64,000 bases of DNA. Origin: Massilia sp. YIM B02443 (GTDB lineage: Bacteria > Pseudomonadota > Gammaproteobacteria > Burkholderiales > Burkholderiaceae_D). The stretch spans positions 124,001 to 188,000 of the forward strand of contig NZ_JASNRA010000002.1 in NCBI RefSeq assembly GCF_030411955.1. The letters are read 5' to 3'. Below the pieces are notes generated by a model, which saw only the letters and a program-made list of their open reading frames with translations, had not been told where the DNA came from and made no database searches. Position numbers and translations under genes: made by a program. Positions 1 to 9,261 of this stretch are shown in pieces (position 1 is the first letter of the stretch; each line of letters begins with the position of its first letter).

Positions 1-596
1 AAAGCGGCGACAGCGCCGCCAGTTCCCTGAACGCCGAAAGCGCCATGCTGCGCGCCCGCATTAGTGGCCTGCTGGGCAGCGAACCGGTCGGGCTCGAAGG
101 AAAACTGGCCAGCGGCACCGGCGCGAATTCGCCCGCGCAGCAAGCTTTCCTGGACCGTATCGCGCCGTGGGCGCAGAAGGCGGCCGCGCGCCTGGGCGTG
201 GCGCCGGAACTGGTATCGGCCCATGCCGCGCTGGAATCGGGCTGGGGCCAGCGTCCCCTGCGTGCGGGCGACGGCGCCGCCACCCACAACCTGTTCGGCA
301 TCAAGGCCGGCGCCGGCTGGGATGGCGCCACCAGCGATTCGGCCACCACCGAATACGTGAACGGCGCCGCCCTCAAGACGCGCGAACGCTTCCGTGCCTA
401 TCCGGACGCGGCTTCCGCCTTCGACGATTATGCGCGCATGCTGCTGGAAAACCCGCGCTACCGCGGCGCCCTGAACACCGGCAGCGACGCCCACGCCTTC
501 GCGCAGGGACTGGCGCGCGGCGGCTACGCCACCGATCCGGCTTACGCGGCCAAGCTGGCCAAGGTGGCGGCCAGCCTGCAGGGCGGCGCCGAGTGA
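1..596 (+). CDS. FlgJ-type glucosaminidase (peptidoglycan hydrolase), 5' end outside window
   Basis: The frame is open from base 3 to the stop at 594-596, so the gene may begin before the window; the first ATG inside it is at 45. The protein matches the C-terminal hydrolase half of beta/gammaproteobacterial FlgJ (glycoside hydrolase 73 type). Counting from the ATG at 45, residues 55-70 contain the AHAALESGWGQ motif with the likely catalytic Glu at residue 64, followed by HNLFGIKAG. Such enzymes cut the glycan strands of peptidoglycan so the flagellar rod can pass. No rod-binding domain is visible in the part present. It is convergent with flgA (16 bp between the stops). The flagellar role is inferred from position and family; a general autolysin is the alternative. 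Confidence 0.8.
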   Translation, partial: SGDSAASSLNAESAMLRARISGLLGSEPVGLEGKLASGTGANSPAQQAFLDRIAPWAQKAAARLGVAPELVSAHAALESGWGQRPLRAGDGAATHNLFGIKAGAGWDGATSDSATTEYVNGAALKTRERFRAYPDAASAFDDYARMLLENPRYRGALNTGSDAHAFAQGLARGGYATDPAYAAKLAKVAASLQGGAE

Positions 597-612
597 GCGC
601 TTGGCCGGGCCA

Positions 613-1332
613 TCACTCGCCCAGCGGCAGGTCGACCGGCTGCACCGCGCCGGCGCCGAGCACGCGCATGCGCACGATCTGGCCGCTGGCGCTGTTGCGC
701 ACCCGTACCACGGCGCCGCGCGCGCCGGCGTCCAGCGCCTCGCCCGCCATGCTGACCTCGATGCCGTCGTGGCTGGCCTGCATGATCACCTGGTCGCCGC
801 GCTTGACCGCGATCGGCGCCGTCAGCTGGCTGGCGCGCAGCACTTCGCCCGCGCGCAGGCTGCGCCGCGTACTCTGGCCGACCGCCGCGTCGAGCACGCC
901 GACCGGGTCGGAGATATTGGTCACATCGCGCCGCTCGAGCGTGACGTCGGCGTCGTTCAATGCCTGGTTGACGCCGACCGGCGCCGCCGTCACCGCCACC
1001 AGCGCCGAGATCCGCGCGCGCACCGTGAAGTCGTGGCGCCAGCCGCGCCCGTCCGGACAGCGCGCCGCGAAGCGCATGCGCGCCGGCTGGCGCGTATCGA
1101 GCGCCTCGACCGTGACCGGGGCGGTGCAGGCCGGCGCCGGACGCGCGCTGACGACGTTCAGTTCGAATGCCGGCTCGCCCAGCCCGCTGCCCGCCGCCTG
1201 GCGCTCGAGCTCCTCGCGCGCAGCATCTTCGATCTTCGACTCTATCTTTGCGGAAAGAGTTTGCGCCGACCATGCTGTCGTGCACAAGAGACAGGTTACA
1301 ATACTTATTGTTGCCTTATGGAAAGCAATCAT
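613..1332 (-). CDS. flgA: FlgA, flagellar P-ring assembly chaperone
   Basis: A 239-residue protein with an N-terminal signal peptide (hydrophobic stretch at about residues 8-20, cleavage near AWSA) and a C-terminal SAF/ChapFlgA region with the family pattern VGQSTRRSLRAGEVLRASQL followed by VKRGDQVIM. FlgA acts in the periplasm and helps FlgI subunits assemble into the P ring around the rod. It is divergent from flgB, with 68 bp between the starts, the common betaproteobacterial arrangement. I see no strong ribosome binding site in front of the ATG; the start is chosen because it gives a complete signal peptide. Confidence 0.93.
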   Translation of the reverse strand: MIAFHKATISIVTCLLCTTAWSAQTLSAKIESKIEDAAREELERQAAGSGLGEPAFELNVVSARPAPACTAPVTVEALDTRQPARMRFAARCPDGRGWRHDFTVRARISALVAVTAAPVGVNQALNDADVTLERRDVTNISDPVGVLDAAVGQSTRRSLRAGEVLRASQLTAPIAVKRGDQVIMQASHDGIEVSMAGEALDAGARGAVVRVRNSASGQIVRMRVLGAGAVQPVDLPLGE

Positions 1333-1400
1333 CGGACAATACGGATGGGGCGAAAAATCCCATTCTACCCGTTCACACTGCAGTTCACGGAGAAACGCCC
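1333..1400. promoter_or_regulatory. Divergent flgA/flgB promoter region
   Basis: This 68-bp stretch between the divergent flgA and flgB starts must carry the control signals of both. It contains an interrupted palindrome, ATGGG at 1345-1349 and CCCAT at 1359-1363, around an A-rich centre. I cannot match it confidently to an FlhDC box or to a sigma-28 or sigma-54 promoter. Confidence 0.35.
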
Positions 1401-1760
1401 ATGTCGATTAATTTCAAAGAAGCCCTCGGCGTGCACGCCGACGCGCTGCAGCTGCGCGCCGAACGCACCCGCGTGCTGGCCGCGAACATCGCCAACGAGA
1501 GCACGCCCGGCTACACCGCGCGCGACATCGACTTCGCCTCCATGCTGCAGGAACGCATCGACGCCGAAGACGGCCTGCCGACCCTGTCGGAAGACGGCCC
1601 GCTGTTCCGCGTGCCCTACCAACCGAGCGCAGACGGCAACACCGTCGAGATCGGCGTGGAGCAAGCCGCCTTCTCGCAGAACGCCTCCGATTTCCAGACC
1701 AGCCTGACCTTCATCAACATGAAGCTGCGCGGCCTGAACAAAGCCATCACCGGCCAGTAA
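1401..1760 (+). CDS. flgB: FlgB, flagellar proximal rod protein
   Basis: 119 residues, slightly shorter than the enterobacterial protein. The N-terminal rod signature RAERTRVLAANIANESTPGY is typical of FlgB, and the C-terminal helix (FQTSLTFINMKLRGLNKAI) pairs with it in the assembled rod. FlgB subunits form the base of the rod next to the MS ring and are exported by the flagellar type III apparatus. The open frame extends upstream to 1167, but that part overlaps flgA; the ATG at 1401 follows a GGAGAAA ribosome binding site and gives the family N-terminus. First gene of the flgB-to-flgL series. Confidence 0.95.
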   Translation: MSINFKEALGVHADALQLRAERTRVLAANIANESTPGYTARDIDFASMLQERIDAEDGLPTLSEDGPLFRVPYQPSADGNTVEIGVEQAAFSQNASDFQTSLTFINMKLRGLNKAITGQ

Positions 1761-1783
1761 CTGAACCGATAAGGAACGACAGA

Positions 1784-2188
1784 ATGGGTTTCAAGGATAT
1801 CTCCCAGATCGCCGGTTCGGCCATGGCCGCCCAGACCGTGCGCATGAACACGATCGCCAGTAACCTGGCCAACGCCAACGCCGTCGCCACCACCGAGGCC
1901 GATGGCTACCGCGCGCGCAAGCCGGTCTTCGCCGCCCTGGTCGGCGACGAAGGCGTGGCCCGCGTGCAGGTGCTGGACGTGGTGCAGTCGAGCGAACCGC
2001 TGCGCCGCGCGCACGAGCCGGACAATCCGCTGGCCGACGCCGACGGCATGGTGTACTACGCCAACGTCAACGAAGTGGCCGAGATGGCGGACATGATGGC
2101 CGCCTCGCGCGCTTTTGAAACCAACGTCGAAGTCATGGGCCGCATCAAGTCGATGCAGGCGTCGCTGCTGAAACTGGGAGAAGGCTGA
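1784..2188 (+). CDS. flgC: FlgC, flagellar proximal rod protein
   Basis: 134 residues, the usual FlgC length. The N-terminus (SAMAAQTVRMNTIASNLANANA) carries the rod/hook signature, and the C-terminus (AEMADMMAASRAFETNVEVMGRIKSM) is the matching coiled-coil half found in all axial flagellar proteins. It forms part of the proximal rod with FlgB and FlgF. It begins 23 bp after flgB with an AAGGAA site, and its stop is followed after 2 bp by flgD, so translation is probably coupled. Confidence 0.96.
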   Translation: MGFKDISQIAGSAMAAQTVRMNTIASNLANANAVATTEADGYRARKPVFAALVGDEGVARVQVLDVVQSSEPLRRAHEPDNPLADADGMVYYANVNEVAEMADMMAASRAFETNVEVMGRIKSMQASLLKLGEG

Positions 2189-2190
2189 TC

Positions 2191-2892
2191 ATGGTCACCG
2201 CCACCAACGCCTTCGGCCTCAACGGCAATTCGTCCAGCACCGTGAGCGACCAGGTCACGCCGAGCGCGGCCCCGGTCAGCGACAACAAGGACATGTTCAC
2301 CAAGCTGCTGGTGGCCCAGATCCGCAACCAGGATCCGCTGGCCCCGTCCGACCCGAGCGAATTCGTCAATCAGCTGTCGCAGCTGTCGCAGACCGAAGCG
2401 CTGCAGCAGTTGAGCCAGACCACCGCCGCCAGCGCCAGCGTGCTGCAAAGCCTGCAGGTGCTGGCGATGGGCGCGCAGGTCGGCTCCGATGTCTCGGTGT
2501 CGACCAGCCGCGTGCAGCTCGACGGCGCGAAACTCTCCGGCACCATCCAGCTCGGCGGCGCCAGCACCCTGACCCACCTGGTGCTGACCGACGTGGCCGG
2601 CAAGCAGACCCGCATCGAACTGCCGCCGCACGGCGCCGGCGCCCAGGCGTTCACGATCGATCCAGGCGCGCTGGGCCTGCCGGCCGGCAAGTACAGCATC
2701 GCCGCCGAAGCCTCGGACGGCACCAAGCCGGGCGTCGAGATCGACGGCCGCCTGGACAGCGTACGGCTGTCGTCCTCGGGCGCGATCGTGATGCAGGTGT
2801 CCGGCGTCGGCGAAGTCGAGCCGGGCCTGATCACCGGATTCAAAGGCAAGACCACTCCCGCCGCGCTGGCGTCCCTGTCCACCGAAAACTAA
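2191..2892 (+). CDS. flgD: FlgD, hook cap / hook-length scaffolding protein
   Basis: 233 residues. The N-terminal 80 residues show the FlgD hallmark MFTKLLVAQIRNQDPLAP followed by the EFVNQLSQLSQTEALQQL segment. The rest is the beta-rich tudor-like and FnIII-like part (about residues 85-215), seen as alternating glycine and hydrophobic residues. FlgD caps the growing hook and is discarded when the hook is finished. It lies directly between flgC and flgE, as usual. Confidence 0.95.
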   Translation: MVTATNAFGLNGNSSSTVSDQVTPSAAPVSDNKDMFTKLLVAQIRNQDPLAPSDPSEFVNQLSQLSQTEALQQLSQTTAASASVLQSLQVLAMGAQVGSDVSVSTSRVQLDGAKLSGTIQLGGASTLTHLVLTDVAGKQTRIELPPHGAGAQAFTIDPGALGLPAGKYSIAAEASDGTKPGVEIDGRLDSVRLSSSGAIVMQVSGVGEVEPGLITGFKGKTTPAALASLSTEN

Positions 2893-2902
2893 AGGATTCC
2901 CC

Positions 2903-4087
2903 ATGAGCTTCAATATCGCCCTGTCGGGCATCCAGGCCATCAACGAGCAGCTCAACGCGCTGTCGAACAACATCGCCAACGCCGGCACCTACGGTTTCAA
3001 GAGCAGCCGCGCCAACTTCGCGTCGGTGTATGCCGGCACCCAGGCCAACGGCGTGGAAGTGTCGTCGCTGACCCAGAACATCGGCCAGAACGGCAGCCTG
3101 TCGACCACCGGCCGCAGCATGGATGCGGCGATCCAGGGCCGCGGCTTCTTCACCAGCCGCGACGCCCAGGGCGTGATCTCGTACTCGCGCGTCGGCATCT
3201 TCTCGACCAACGCCGACGGCTACCTGGTCGACGCCACCGGCAAGAACGTGCAGGGCTATGGCCCGACCGTGGGCGGCGTGCTGGGCGTGATGGGCGACGT
3301 CAAGATCCCGACCGGCCAGATCCCGGCCCTGGCCAGCACCGGCGTCACGTACGTCGGCAACCTGTCGAATGACTGGACCAACCCGACCGTGGCCCCGTTC
3401 AACAAGGACAGCCAGAACAGCTACAACATGGTCAAGCAGTCGGTGGCCTACGATTCGCTGGGCACCCAGCACACGGTGTCGCAGTATTTCGTGCGCAGCG
3501 ACGCCGATACCGTCAACGTCTACTACAGCGTCGACGGCCAGGCCACCACCGGCCCGCACGCCCTGGAATTCAGCGAGACCGGCCAGCTCGAAGCGGCATC
3601 GGTTACCGGCCCGGCAGTCACTCTGACGGTCGACGGCGCCGCGCCGCTGTCGGTCCGCTTCGACTACACCGGCACCACCAAGTTCGCCGGCGAAGCCACC
3701 ACCACCACCAACCGCAGCAACGGCTACGCCTCGGGCACCTTTGTCGGCGTGGAGCTGGCCGAAGACGGTTCGATCGTCGCCAAGTACAGCAACGAACAGC
3801 AGCAGGTCGTGGGCACCGTGGCGATCGCCACCTTCCCCGACGAAGGCAGCCTGGTGCCGGTCAGCGACACGGCCTGGATCGCCAACAGCGCGTCCGGCGC
3901 GCCGCTGTACACCACCCCGGGCGTGGGCCTGGGCGGCAAGCTGTCGAAAGGCACGCTGGAAGGCTCGAACGTCGACATCACCTCGGAACTGGTCGGCCTG
4001 ATGACATCGCAGCGCAACTACCAGGCCAACTCGAAGGTGATCACCGCCGAGAACCAGATGATGCAGTCGCTGATGCAGGCGCTGTAA
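2903..4087 (+). CDS. flgE: FlgE, flagellar hook protein
   Basis: 394 residues, close to the enterobacterial hook protein. The N-terminus (ALSGIQAINEQLNALSNNIAN) and C-terminus (LMTSQRNYQANSKVITAENQ) form the D0 coiled coil; the middle holds the hook domain with NADGYLVDATGKNVQGY. It polymerises under the FlgD cap to make the universal joint of the flagellum. An AAAGGA site lies upstream of the ATG. Confidence 0.96.
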   Translation: MSFNIALSGIQAINEQLNALSNNIANAGTYGFKSSRANFASVYAGTQANGVEVSSLTQNIGQNGSLSTTGRSMDAAIQGRGFFTSRDAQGVISYSRVGIFSTNADGYLVDATGKNVQGYGPTVGGVLGVMGDVKIPTGQIPALASTGVTYVGNLSNDWTNPTVAPFNKDSQNSYNMVKQSVAYDSLGTQHTVSQYFVRSDADTVNVYYSVDGQATTGPHALEFSETGQLEAASVTGPAVTLTVDGAAPLSVRFDYTGTTKFAGEATTTTNRSNGYASGTFVGVELAEDGSIVAKYSNEQQQVVGTVAIATFPDEGSLVPVSDTAWIANSASGAPLYTTPGVGLGGKLSKGTLEGSNVDITSELVGLMTSQRNYQANSKVITAENQMMQSLMQAL

Positions 4088-4100
4088 TCGAAAGACTGTC

Positions 4101-4826
4101 ATGGACAAGCTGATCTTCACCGCCGTCAGCGGCGCCGAACGCACGCTGCGCGCGCAACAGGTGCGCGCCAACAACCTGGCCAACGCCGACACCCCGGGCT
4201 TTCGCGCCAACATCGAATTGGCGTCGGTGCAGGCCCTGGCCGGCTACGGCTACGACGACGTGCACCTGTCGCGCACCGAGGCCGACACCATCTCGACCCG
4301 CGCCGGCACGGTGCGCGAGACCGGCCGCGCGCTCGACGTGGCCTTGGCCGGCAACGGCTACCTGGCGGTCGACTATGACGGCGGCGAAGCCTACACCCGC
4401 GCCGGCGCGATCGACATCGACGCCACCGGCGCGCTGTCGGTCAACGGCCGCCCGCTGCTGGGCGAAGGCGGCCCGATCGTGCTGCCGCCGAACACCGCGG
4501 TCGACATCGCCCCGGACGGCACCATCTCGGTCATGCCGGAAGGCGCGACGCTGACCCAGGTGGTCGACCGCCTGCGCCTGGTGAGCGGCGCCGGCGCCGA
4601 CCTGACCAAGAACGAAGCGGGCCTGATCGTGTCGCGCAACGGCGACCCGCTGCAGGCCGACCAGAACGTCACCGTGCGCAGCCGCGCCCTGGAAGGCAGC
4701 AATGTGTCGGCGGTCGAGGAAATGGTCGCCGTGATGAGCCTGAATCGCAGCTTCGAGATGCAGATGAAGATGTTCAAGGCCAGCGACAGCATGAACGAAA
4801 GCGGCAACCGCCTGCTCGGCGCGTAA
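4101..4826 (+). CDS. flgF: FlgF, flagellar proximal rod protein
   Basis: 241 residues. The N-terminal signature EGAERTLRAQQ-type helix (here SGAERTLRAQQVRANNLANA) followed by DTPGFRANIE, and the C-terminal VEEMVAVMSLNRSFEMQMKM helix, identify a short rod protein. FlgF is separated from FlgG by its order in the operon and its more divergent N-terminus. It begins 13 bp after flgE and is followed by flgG after 30 bp. Confidence 0.94.
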   Translation: MDKLIFTAVSGAERTLRAQQVRANNLANADTPGFRANIELASVQALAGYGYDDVHLSRTEADTISTRAGTVRETGRALDVALAGNGYLAVDYDGGEAYTRAGAIDIDATGALSVNGRPLLGEGGPIVLPPNTAVDIAPDGTISVMPEGATLTQVVDRLRLVSGAGADLTKNEAGLIVSRNGDPLQADQNVTVRSRALEGSNVSAVEEMVAVMSLNRSFEMQMKMFKASDSMNESGNRLLGA

Positions 4827-4856
4827 GCGCGGGCCACTAACCAATACGGAGCAACC

Positions 4857-5642
4857 ATGAATCCAGCAATGTGGATCAGCAAGACCGGCGTGCAGGCGCA
4901 AGACGCCAAGCTGCAGGCGATCGCCAACAACCTGGCCAACGTCAACACCGTCGGCTTCAAGCGCGACCGCGTCGTGTTCGAAGACCTGTTCTACCAGGTC
5001 GACGCCCAGCCGGGCGCGCAGAACGCCGACAACACCGTCAGCAACGGCGTCCAGCTCGGCAACGGCGTGCGCGTGGTCGGCACCCAGAAAGCCTTCACCA
5101 ACGGCAGCCTGCAAACCACAAGCCAGCCGCTCGACGTGGCGATCTCCGGCGCCGGCTTCCTGCAGGTGCGCCGTCCCAACGGCGACCCGGCCTACACCCG
5201 CGCCGGCCAGCTGCAGGTCGACGCCAACGGCACCCTGACCAATGCCCAGGGCTTGCCGCTGGTGCCGCAGATCACGATTCCGCAGAACGCCAGCGCCGTC
5301 ACCATCGGCGAAAACGGCATGGTCTCGGTGACCGTCCCGGGCCAGGCCGCGCCGCAGGAAGTCGGCCAGTTGAACCTGACCGCCTTCATCAACCCGGCCG
5401 GCCTGCTCGCCCTGGGCGACAACCTGTTCCAGGAAACCGCGGCCAGCGGCGCGCCCAACGAAGGCCGTCCGGGCGACGCCGCCTTCGGCAAGCTGAAACA
5501 GGGCGCGCTGGAAGGCTCGAACGTGCAGGTGGTCGAAGAGATGGTCGACATGATCGCGGCCCAGCGCACCTACGAGATGAACACCAAGGTGCTGTCGGCG
5601 GCCGACAATATGCTGCAATACCTGGCGCAGGCGGCGCGCTGA
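4857..5642 (+). CDS. flgG: FlgG, flagellar distal rod protein
   Basis: 261 residues, the standard length. It shows the strongly conserved FlgG start [20 protein letters not shown] followed by [20 protein letters not shown], and the end [20 protein letters not shown]. FlgG builds the distal rod that spans the P and L rings. Its stop codon shares one base with the flgH start (TGATG), so the two genes are probably translationally coupled. Confidence 0.97.
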   Translation: MNPAMWISKTGVQAQDAKLQAIANNLANVNTVGFKRDRVVFEDLFYQVDAQPGAQNADNTVSNGVQLGNGVRVVGTQKAFTNGSLQTTSQPLDVAISGAGFLQVRRPNGDPAYTRAGQLQVDANGTLTNAQGLPLVPQITIPQNASAVTIGENGMVSVTVPGQAAPQEVGQLNLTAFINPAGLLALGDNLFQETAASGAPNEGRPGDAAFGKLKQGALEGSNVQVVEEMVDMIAAQRTYEMNTKVLSAADNMLQYLAQAAR

Positions 5643-6292
5643 TGAAAACCCTCGCCGCCGCGCTCCTGCTCGCGCTGCTGACGGGTTGTGCTTCGCGCGC
5701 GCCCGTGTCGATGCCGGACGACGACGACGCCATGCCATTGCAGCGCATGGCGCGCGGCGGCGTCTCGGGCGGCGTGTTCACCGCCGACACCGTGTCCCTG
5801 ACCTCGGACAGCCGCGCCTACCGCGTCGGCGACGCCGTCACCGTGATCCTGCAAGAGACCACCCAGGCCAGCAAGCGCGCCGGCACCAGCATCTCCAAGG
5901 GCTCGTCGGTCGGCATCACGCCGCTGGCGGCTTTGGGCAAGGTGTACGACAAGGCGGCGATCGACATCTCGGCCGATCGCGATTTCCAGGGCGACGCCAC
6001 CAGCACCCAGCAGAACGCTTTATCCGGCGCGCTGACCGTGATCGTGCAGGAAGTGCTGCCCAACGGCCTGTTGCGCGTGGCCGGCGAAAAGAACCTGATG
6101 CTGAACCAGGGCGAGGAATTCGTGCGCCTGAAGGGTTTCGTGCGCGCCGCCGACATCGACGCCGACAACCGCGTCTCGTCGCTGCGCGTGGCCAACGCCC
6201 GCATCGCCTATTCGGCGCGCGGCGCGCTGGCCGAAGCCAACACCCCGGGCTGGCTGACGCGCTTCTTCAACAGCCCCCTGATGCCGTTCTGA
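5642..6292 (+). CDS. flgH: FlgH, flagellar L-ring lipoprotein
   Basis: 216 residues with a lipoprotein signal peptide ending in LLTGC, lipidated Cys at residue 16. The L-ring motifs [15 protein letters not shown] and [19 protein letters not shown] are clear. FlgH forms the outer-membrane bushing around the rod. A much longer open frame runs upstream through flgG, but only the ATG at 5642, overlapping the flgG stop, gives a signal peptide. flgI starts 8 bp downstream. Confidence 0.96.
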   Translation: MKTLAAALLLALLTGCASRAPVSMPDDDDAMPLQRMARGGVSGGVFTADTVSLTSDSRAYRVGDAVTVILQETTQASKRAGTSISKGSSVGITPLAALGKVYDKAAIDISADRDFQGDATSTQQNALSGALTVIVQEVLPNGLLRVAGEKNLMLNQGEEFVRLKGFVRAADIDADNRVSSLRVANARIAYSARGALAEANTPGWLTRFFNSPLMPF

Positions 6293-6300
6293 GGATTGCC

Positions 6301-7422
6301 ATGAACTCCACCCGCCTCCTTCCCCCGCTGTTGGCCACTGTTCTGGCTGCCGTGCTGGCCGCCGGCGCCCTGCCCGCCCAGGCGGCGCAGGCGCTGCGCA
6401 ACCTGGTCAGCGTCGAAGGCGTGCGCGAAAACCCGCTGGTCGGCTACGGCCTGGTGGTCGGCCTGAACGGCAGCGGCGACTCGACCCAGGTCAAGTTCGC
6501 CAGCCAGTCGGTGATCAACATGCTCAAGCAGTTCGGCGTGCGCCTGCCCGAAGGCGAAGACGCCAAGAACAAGAACGTGGCGGCCGTGATGGTCTCGGCC
6601 ACCTTCCCGCCCGGCTACCGGCGCGGCCAGAGCATCGACGTCACCGTGTCGTCGCTGGGCGACGCCAAGAGCCTGCGCGGCGGCACCCTGCTGCTGACCC
6701 AATTGCGCGCGGCCGACAACGAAATCTACGCCCTGGCCCAGGGCAACGTGGTGGTGGGCGGCCTGAACGCCACCGGCCGCAGCGGCTCCTCGGTCACCGT
6801 GAATACCCCGACCGCCGGCCGCGTGCCGAACGGCGCCCTGATCGAACGCGAGATCGCCACCGACTTCGCCACCCGCCCGCAAGTGCTGCTGCGCCTGCGC
6901 CAGCCGCACTTCGAGACCGCCACCAACGTGGTCGAAGCGATCAACAAGCGCTTCGGCCAGATCGCCACCACCCAGGACGGCACCAGCGTCGAAGTCGTCG
7001 CGCCGGCCAATCCGACCGAGCGCGTCGCGTTCGTCGCGCGCCTGAACGCCCTGAGCGTGGAATCCGGCATCGAAGTGCCGAAGGTGGTGTTCAATTCGCG
7101 CACCGGCACCGTGGTCATCGCCGACGGCCTGCGCGTGAAAGCCGCCGCCGTGACCCACGGCTCGCTGAAAGTGATCATCTCGGAAAGCTCGCGCGTCAGC
7201 CAGCCGGGCCCGTTCTCGCGCGGCCAGACCGCGGTGACGCCGGAATCGAAACTGTCGGTGGACCAGGGCTCGGGCCAGATGTTCCGCTGGCCGCCGGGCG
7301 CGCGCCTGCAGACCATCATCGACACCGTCAACAGCCTGGGCGCTTCGCCCGACGACATCATGGCGATCCTGCAGGCGCTCGACCAGGCCGGCGCGATCGA
7401 AGGCGAACTGGTGGTGATCTGA
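6301..7422 (+). CDS. flgI: FlgI, flagellar P-ring protein
   Basis: 373 residues with a cleavable signal peptide (hydrophobic core at about residues 9-24, cleavage after AQA). The mature part begins with the invariant [20 protein letters not shown] segment, and the C-terminus carries the [13 protein letters not shown] motif. FlgI forms the periplasmic P ring and depends on FlgA for assembly. Its stop overlaps the flgJ start by one base. Confidence 0.97.
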   Translation: MNSTRLLPPLLATVLAAVLAAGALPAQAAQALRNLVSVEGVRENPLVGYGLVVGLNGSGDSTQVKFASQSVINMLKQFGVRLPEGEDAKNKNVAAVMVSATFPPGYRRGQSIDVTVSSLGDAKSLRGGTLLLTQLRAADNEIYALAQGNVVVGGLNATGRSGSSVTVNTPTAGRVPNGALIEREIATDFATRPQVLLRLRQPHFETATNVVEAINKRFGQIATTQDGTSVEVVAPANPTERVAFVARLNALSVESGIEVPKVVFNSRTGTVVIADGLRVKAAAVTHGSLKVIISESSRVSQPGPFSRGQTAVTPESKLSVDQGSGQMFRWPPGARLQTIIDTVNSLGASPDDIMAILQALDQAGAIEGELVVI

Positions 7423-7763
7423 TGCGCATCGACGATTTCCGCAACCAGCTGGCCGCCCCGGCCGAGGCCTCGGTCGCCGCGGCCGCCGACCAGCCGTCGA
7501 ACGACCCGGCGTACGTGGCGAAAGCCACCAAGGCCTCGGTCGAATTCGAACGCTTCTTCATCTCGCACATGCTGCGCACCATGCGCTCGTCGACGCGCGC
7601 CATGGCCGACGAAGACAGCGTGTTCAACAACCGCGTCAACCAGGACATGCAGGACATGGCCGACGACATCCTGGCCGGCAACCTGGCCGGACAGCGCGCC
7701 TTCGGCATCGCCGACGCCATCCTGCGCCAGTTGGCGCCGGACGCCAAGCCGGTCAAAAGCTGA
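7422..7763 (+). CDS. flgJ: FlgJ, rod-binding domain only
   Basis: 113 residues that match only the N-terminal half of classical FlgJ (about 310 residues in enterobacteria). The rod-binding motif is seen as SVEFERFFISHMLRTMRSST with VFNNRVNQDMQDMADDI. No glucosaminidase domain follows; the frame closes at 7763. The hydrolase function may be supplied by the separate FlgJ-like glucosaminidase at the left end of the window. The protein should act as rod cap or scaffold in the periplasm. Coupled to flgI by a one-base overlap. Confidence 0.92.
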   Translation: MRIDDFRNQLAAPAEASVAAAADQPSNDPAYVAKATKASVEFERFFISHMLRTMRSSTRAMADEDSVFNNRVNQDMQDMADDILAGNLAGQRAFGIADAILRQLAPDAKPVKS

Positions 7764-7876
7764 GCCCGGGGCGCGCGTCGGCGCGTCATGACACTACTTC
7801 AGGCCCCGGACTTAATGAAAAGCAAGATCCGGTCGCCTTATCAGGTTAACCCTGTCTCCGAGAACGAACTCGCACC
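7764..7876. other. flgJ-flgK intergenic hairpin region
   Basis: 113 bp without a gene. A 7-bp inverted repeat (CCGGGGC at 7766-7772, GCCCCGG at 7803-7809) encloses a smaller GCGCG palindrome, giving a stable RNA hairpin without a U-tract. It could be a processing or stability element between the rod/ring genes and flgKL. A late flagellar promoter for flgK is expected hereabouts, but no convincing sigma-28 match is visible. Confidence 0.4.
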
Positions 7877-9250
7877 ATGACGATCATCAATAATGCCCTG
7901 TCGGGCGCCCTCGCCGCCCAGATCGCCCTGTCGGCCAGCAGCCAGAACGTCGCCAACCTGCAGACCAAAGGCTATACGCGCCAGGCGGCGCTGTTGACCG
8001 CGGTCGGCCCGGACGCCAGCGGCAAGTCGCCCGGCAACGGTGTGCAGGTCAGCTCGCTGCTGCGCTTCTCGGACAACTACAAGAACCAGGCCATGTGGCG
8101 CGCCGCTTCCGAGCAAGGCGTGTACTCGCAGTCGCAGCCTTACCTGACCCAGCTCGAGAGCGTGATGGGCGACGCCTCGGCCAGCCTGTCGGCCGGCATC
8201 GACGACTTCTTCAAGGCGCTCAACGCGGTCGCCGGCGACCAGGGCTCGACCCCGCTGCGCGGCCAGGTCCTGACCGCCGCCGGCCTTCTGTCCGAACGCT
8301 TCAACGGCCTGAACAACGTGTTCAACGCCCAGCTGGCCTCGGTGCGCCAGCAGCGCAGCGCGCTGGTCGATTCGGCCAACGCCCAGATCGCCACCATCGC
8401 GCGCCTGAACCAGCAGATCGTCGAGACCCAGGCCGGCGGCGTGTCCGCCTCGAGCCTGATCGACACGCGTGACCAGGCGATCGACGAACTGGCCAGCAAG
8501 ATGGCGCTCGAAGTGTCGGACAACCCGGACGGCAGCCGCGACGTGTCGCTGAAGACCGGTCAGGCGCTGGTGCTGGGCAGCGTGTACGGCACCCTCAAGG
8601 CAGCGGCGACCGCCGATTCGCCGCAGGAATTCAGCCTGTCGATCGCGGGCACCACCTTCGTGCTCGACGCCAACCGCATGGGCGGCCAGCTCGGCGGCCT
8701 GGCGCAGTACGAAACCAACACCCTGCTGCCGCTGCAGCAGGACATCGCCACCCTGGCCGAAGAGATCGCGAAACGCGTCAACGACCAGCTGGCGGACGGC
8801 TATACCGCGCCGGGCGTCAAGGGCACGGCACTGTTCGTCTACACTCCCGGCAGCGGCTCCGACATGCTGAAGGTCGTGACCGGCTTCAAGGCCGAAGATC
8901 TGGCGTTCTCGGGCGACGGCAATCCGGGCGACACCGGCAACCTGCAAAAACTGGTGGCGATCAAGAGCCAGCCGGTGACGCTGCCGGGCATCGGCACCGT
9001 CCTGCTGGGCGACGCCGACAGCCAGCTGCTGGGCAAGCTCGCCGTGGATAGCAAACTCAACAAGGCCGCGCTGAAGACCACCGAAACCATGCGCACCCAG
9101 TCGCTCGACGACTGGGCTTCGACCAGCGGCGTCAACGAAGACGAAGAAGCGGTCAAGCTGGTCGAATTCCAACGCATGTACCAGGCCAATATGCGCGTGA
9201 TCTCGGTCGCCAACGCGCTGTTCGATTCCACCCTGGCGATGATGGGCTAA
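7877..9250 (+). CDS. flgK: FlgK, hook-filament junction protein 1
   Basis: 457 residues, shorter than the 553-residue Salmonella protein because the variable outer domains are reduced. The N-terminus (ALSGALAAQIALSASSQNVA then NLQTKGYTRQ) and the C-terminus (NEDEEAVKLVEFQRMYQANM) are diagnostic. FlgK forms the first zone joining hook and filament, together with FlgL downstream. flgL follows after 11 bp with an AAAGGAGA site. Confidence 0.95.
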   Translation: MTIINNALSGALAAQIALSASSQNVANLQTKGYTRQAALLTAVGPDASGKSPGNGVQVSSLLRFSDNYKNQAMWRAASEQGVYSQSQPYLTQLESVMGDASASLSAGIDDFFKALNAVAGDQGSTPLRGQVLTAAGLLSERFNGLNNVFNAQLASVRQQRSALVDSANAQIATIARLNQQIVETQAGGVSASSLIDTRDQAIDELASKMALEVSDNPDGSRDVSLKTGQALVLGSVYGTLKAAATADSPQEFSLSIAGTTFVLDANRMGGQLGGLAQYETNTLLPLQQDIATLAEEIAKRVNDQLADGYTAPGVKGTALFVYTPGSGSDMLKVVTGFKAEDLAFSGDGNPGDTGNLQKLVAIKSQPVTLPGIGTVLLGDADSQLLGKLAVDSKLNKAALKTTETMRTQSLDDWASTSGVNEDEEAVKLVEFQRMYQANMRVISVANALFDSTLAMMG

Positions 9251-9261
9251 AGGAGACTGGC

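Noticed and set aside
7805..7876. Possible sigma-28 promoter upstream of flgK
   Set aside because: GCCTTATC with an A-rich block 11 bp upstream only loosely resembles the consensus; too many mismatches to annotate.
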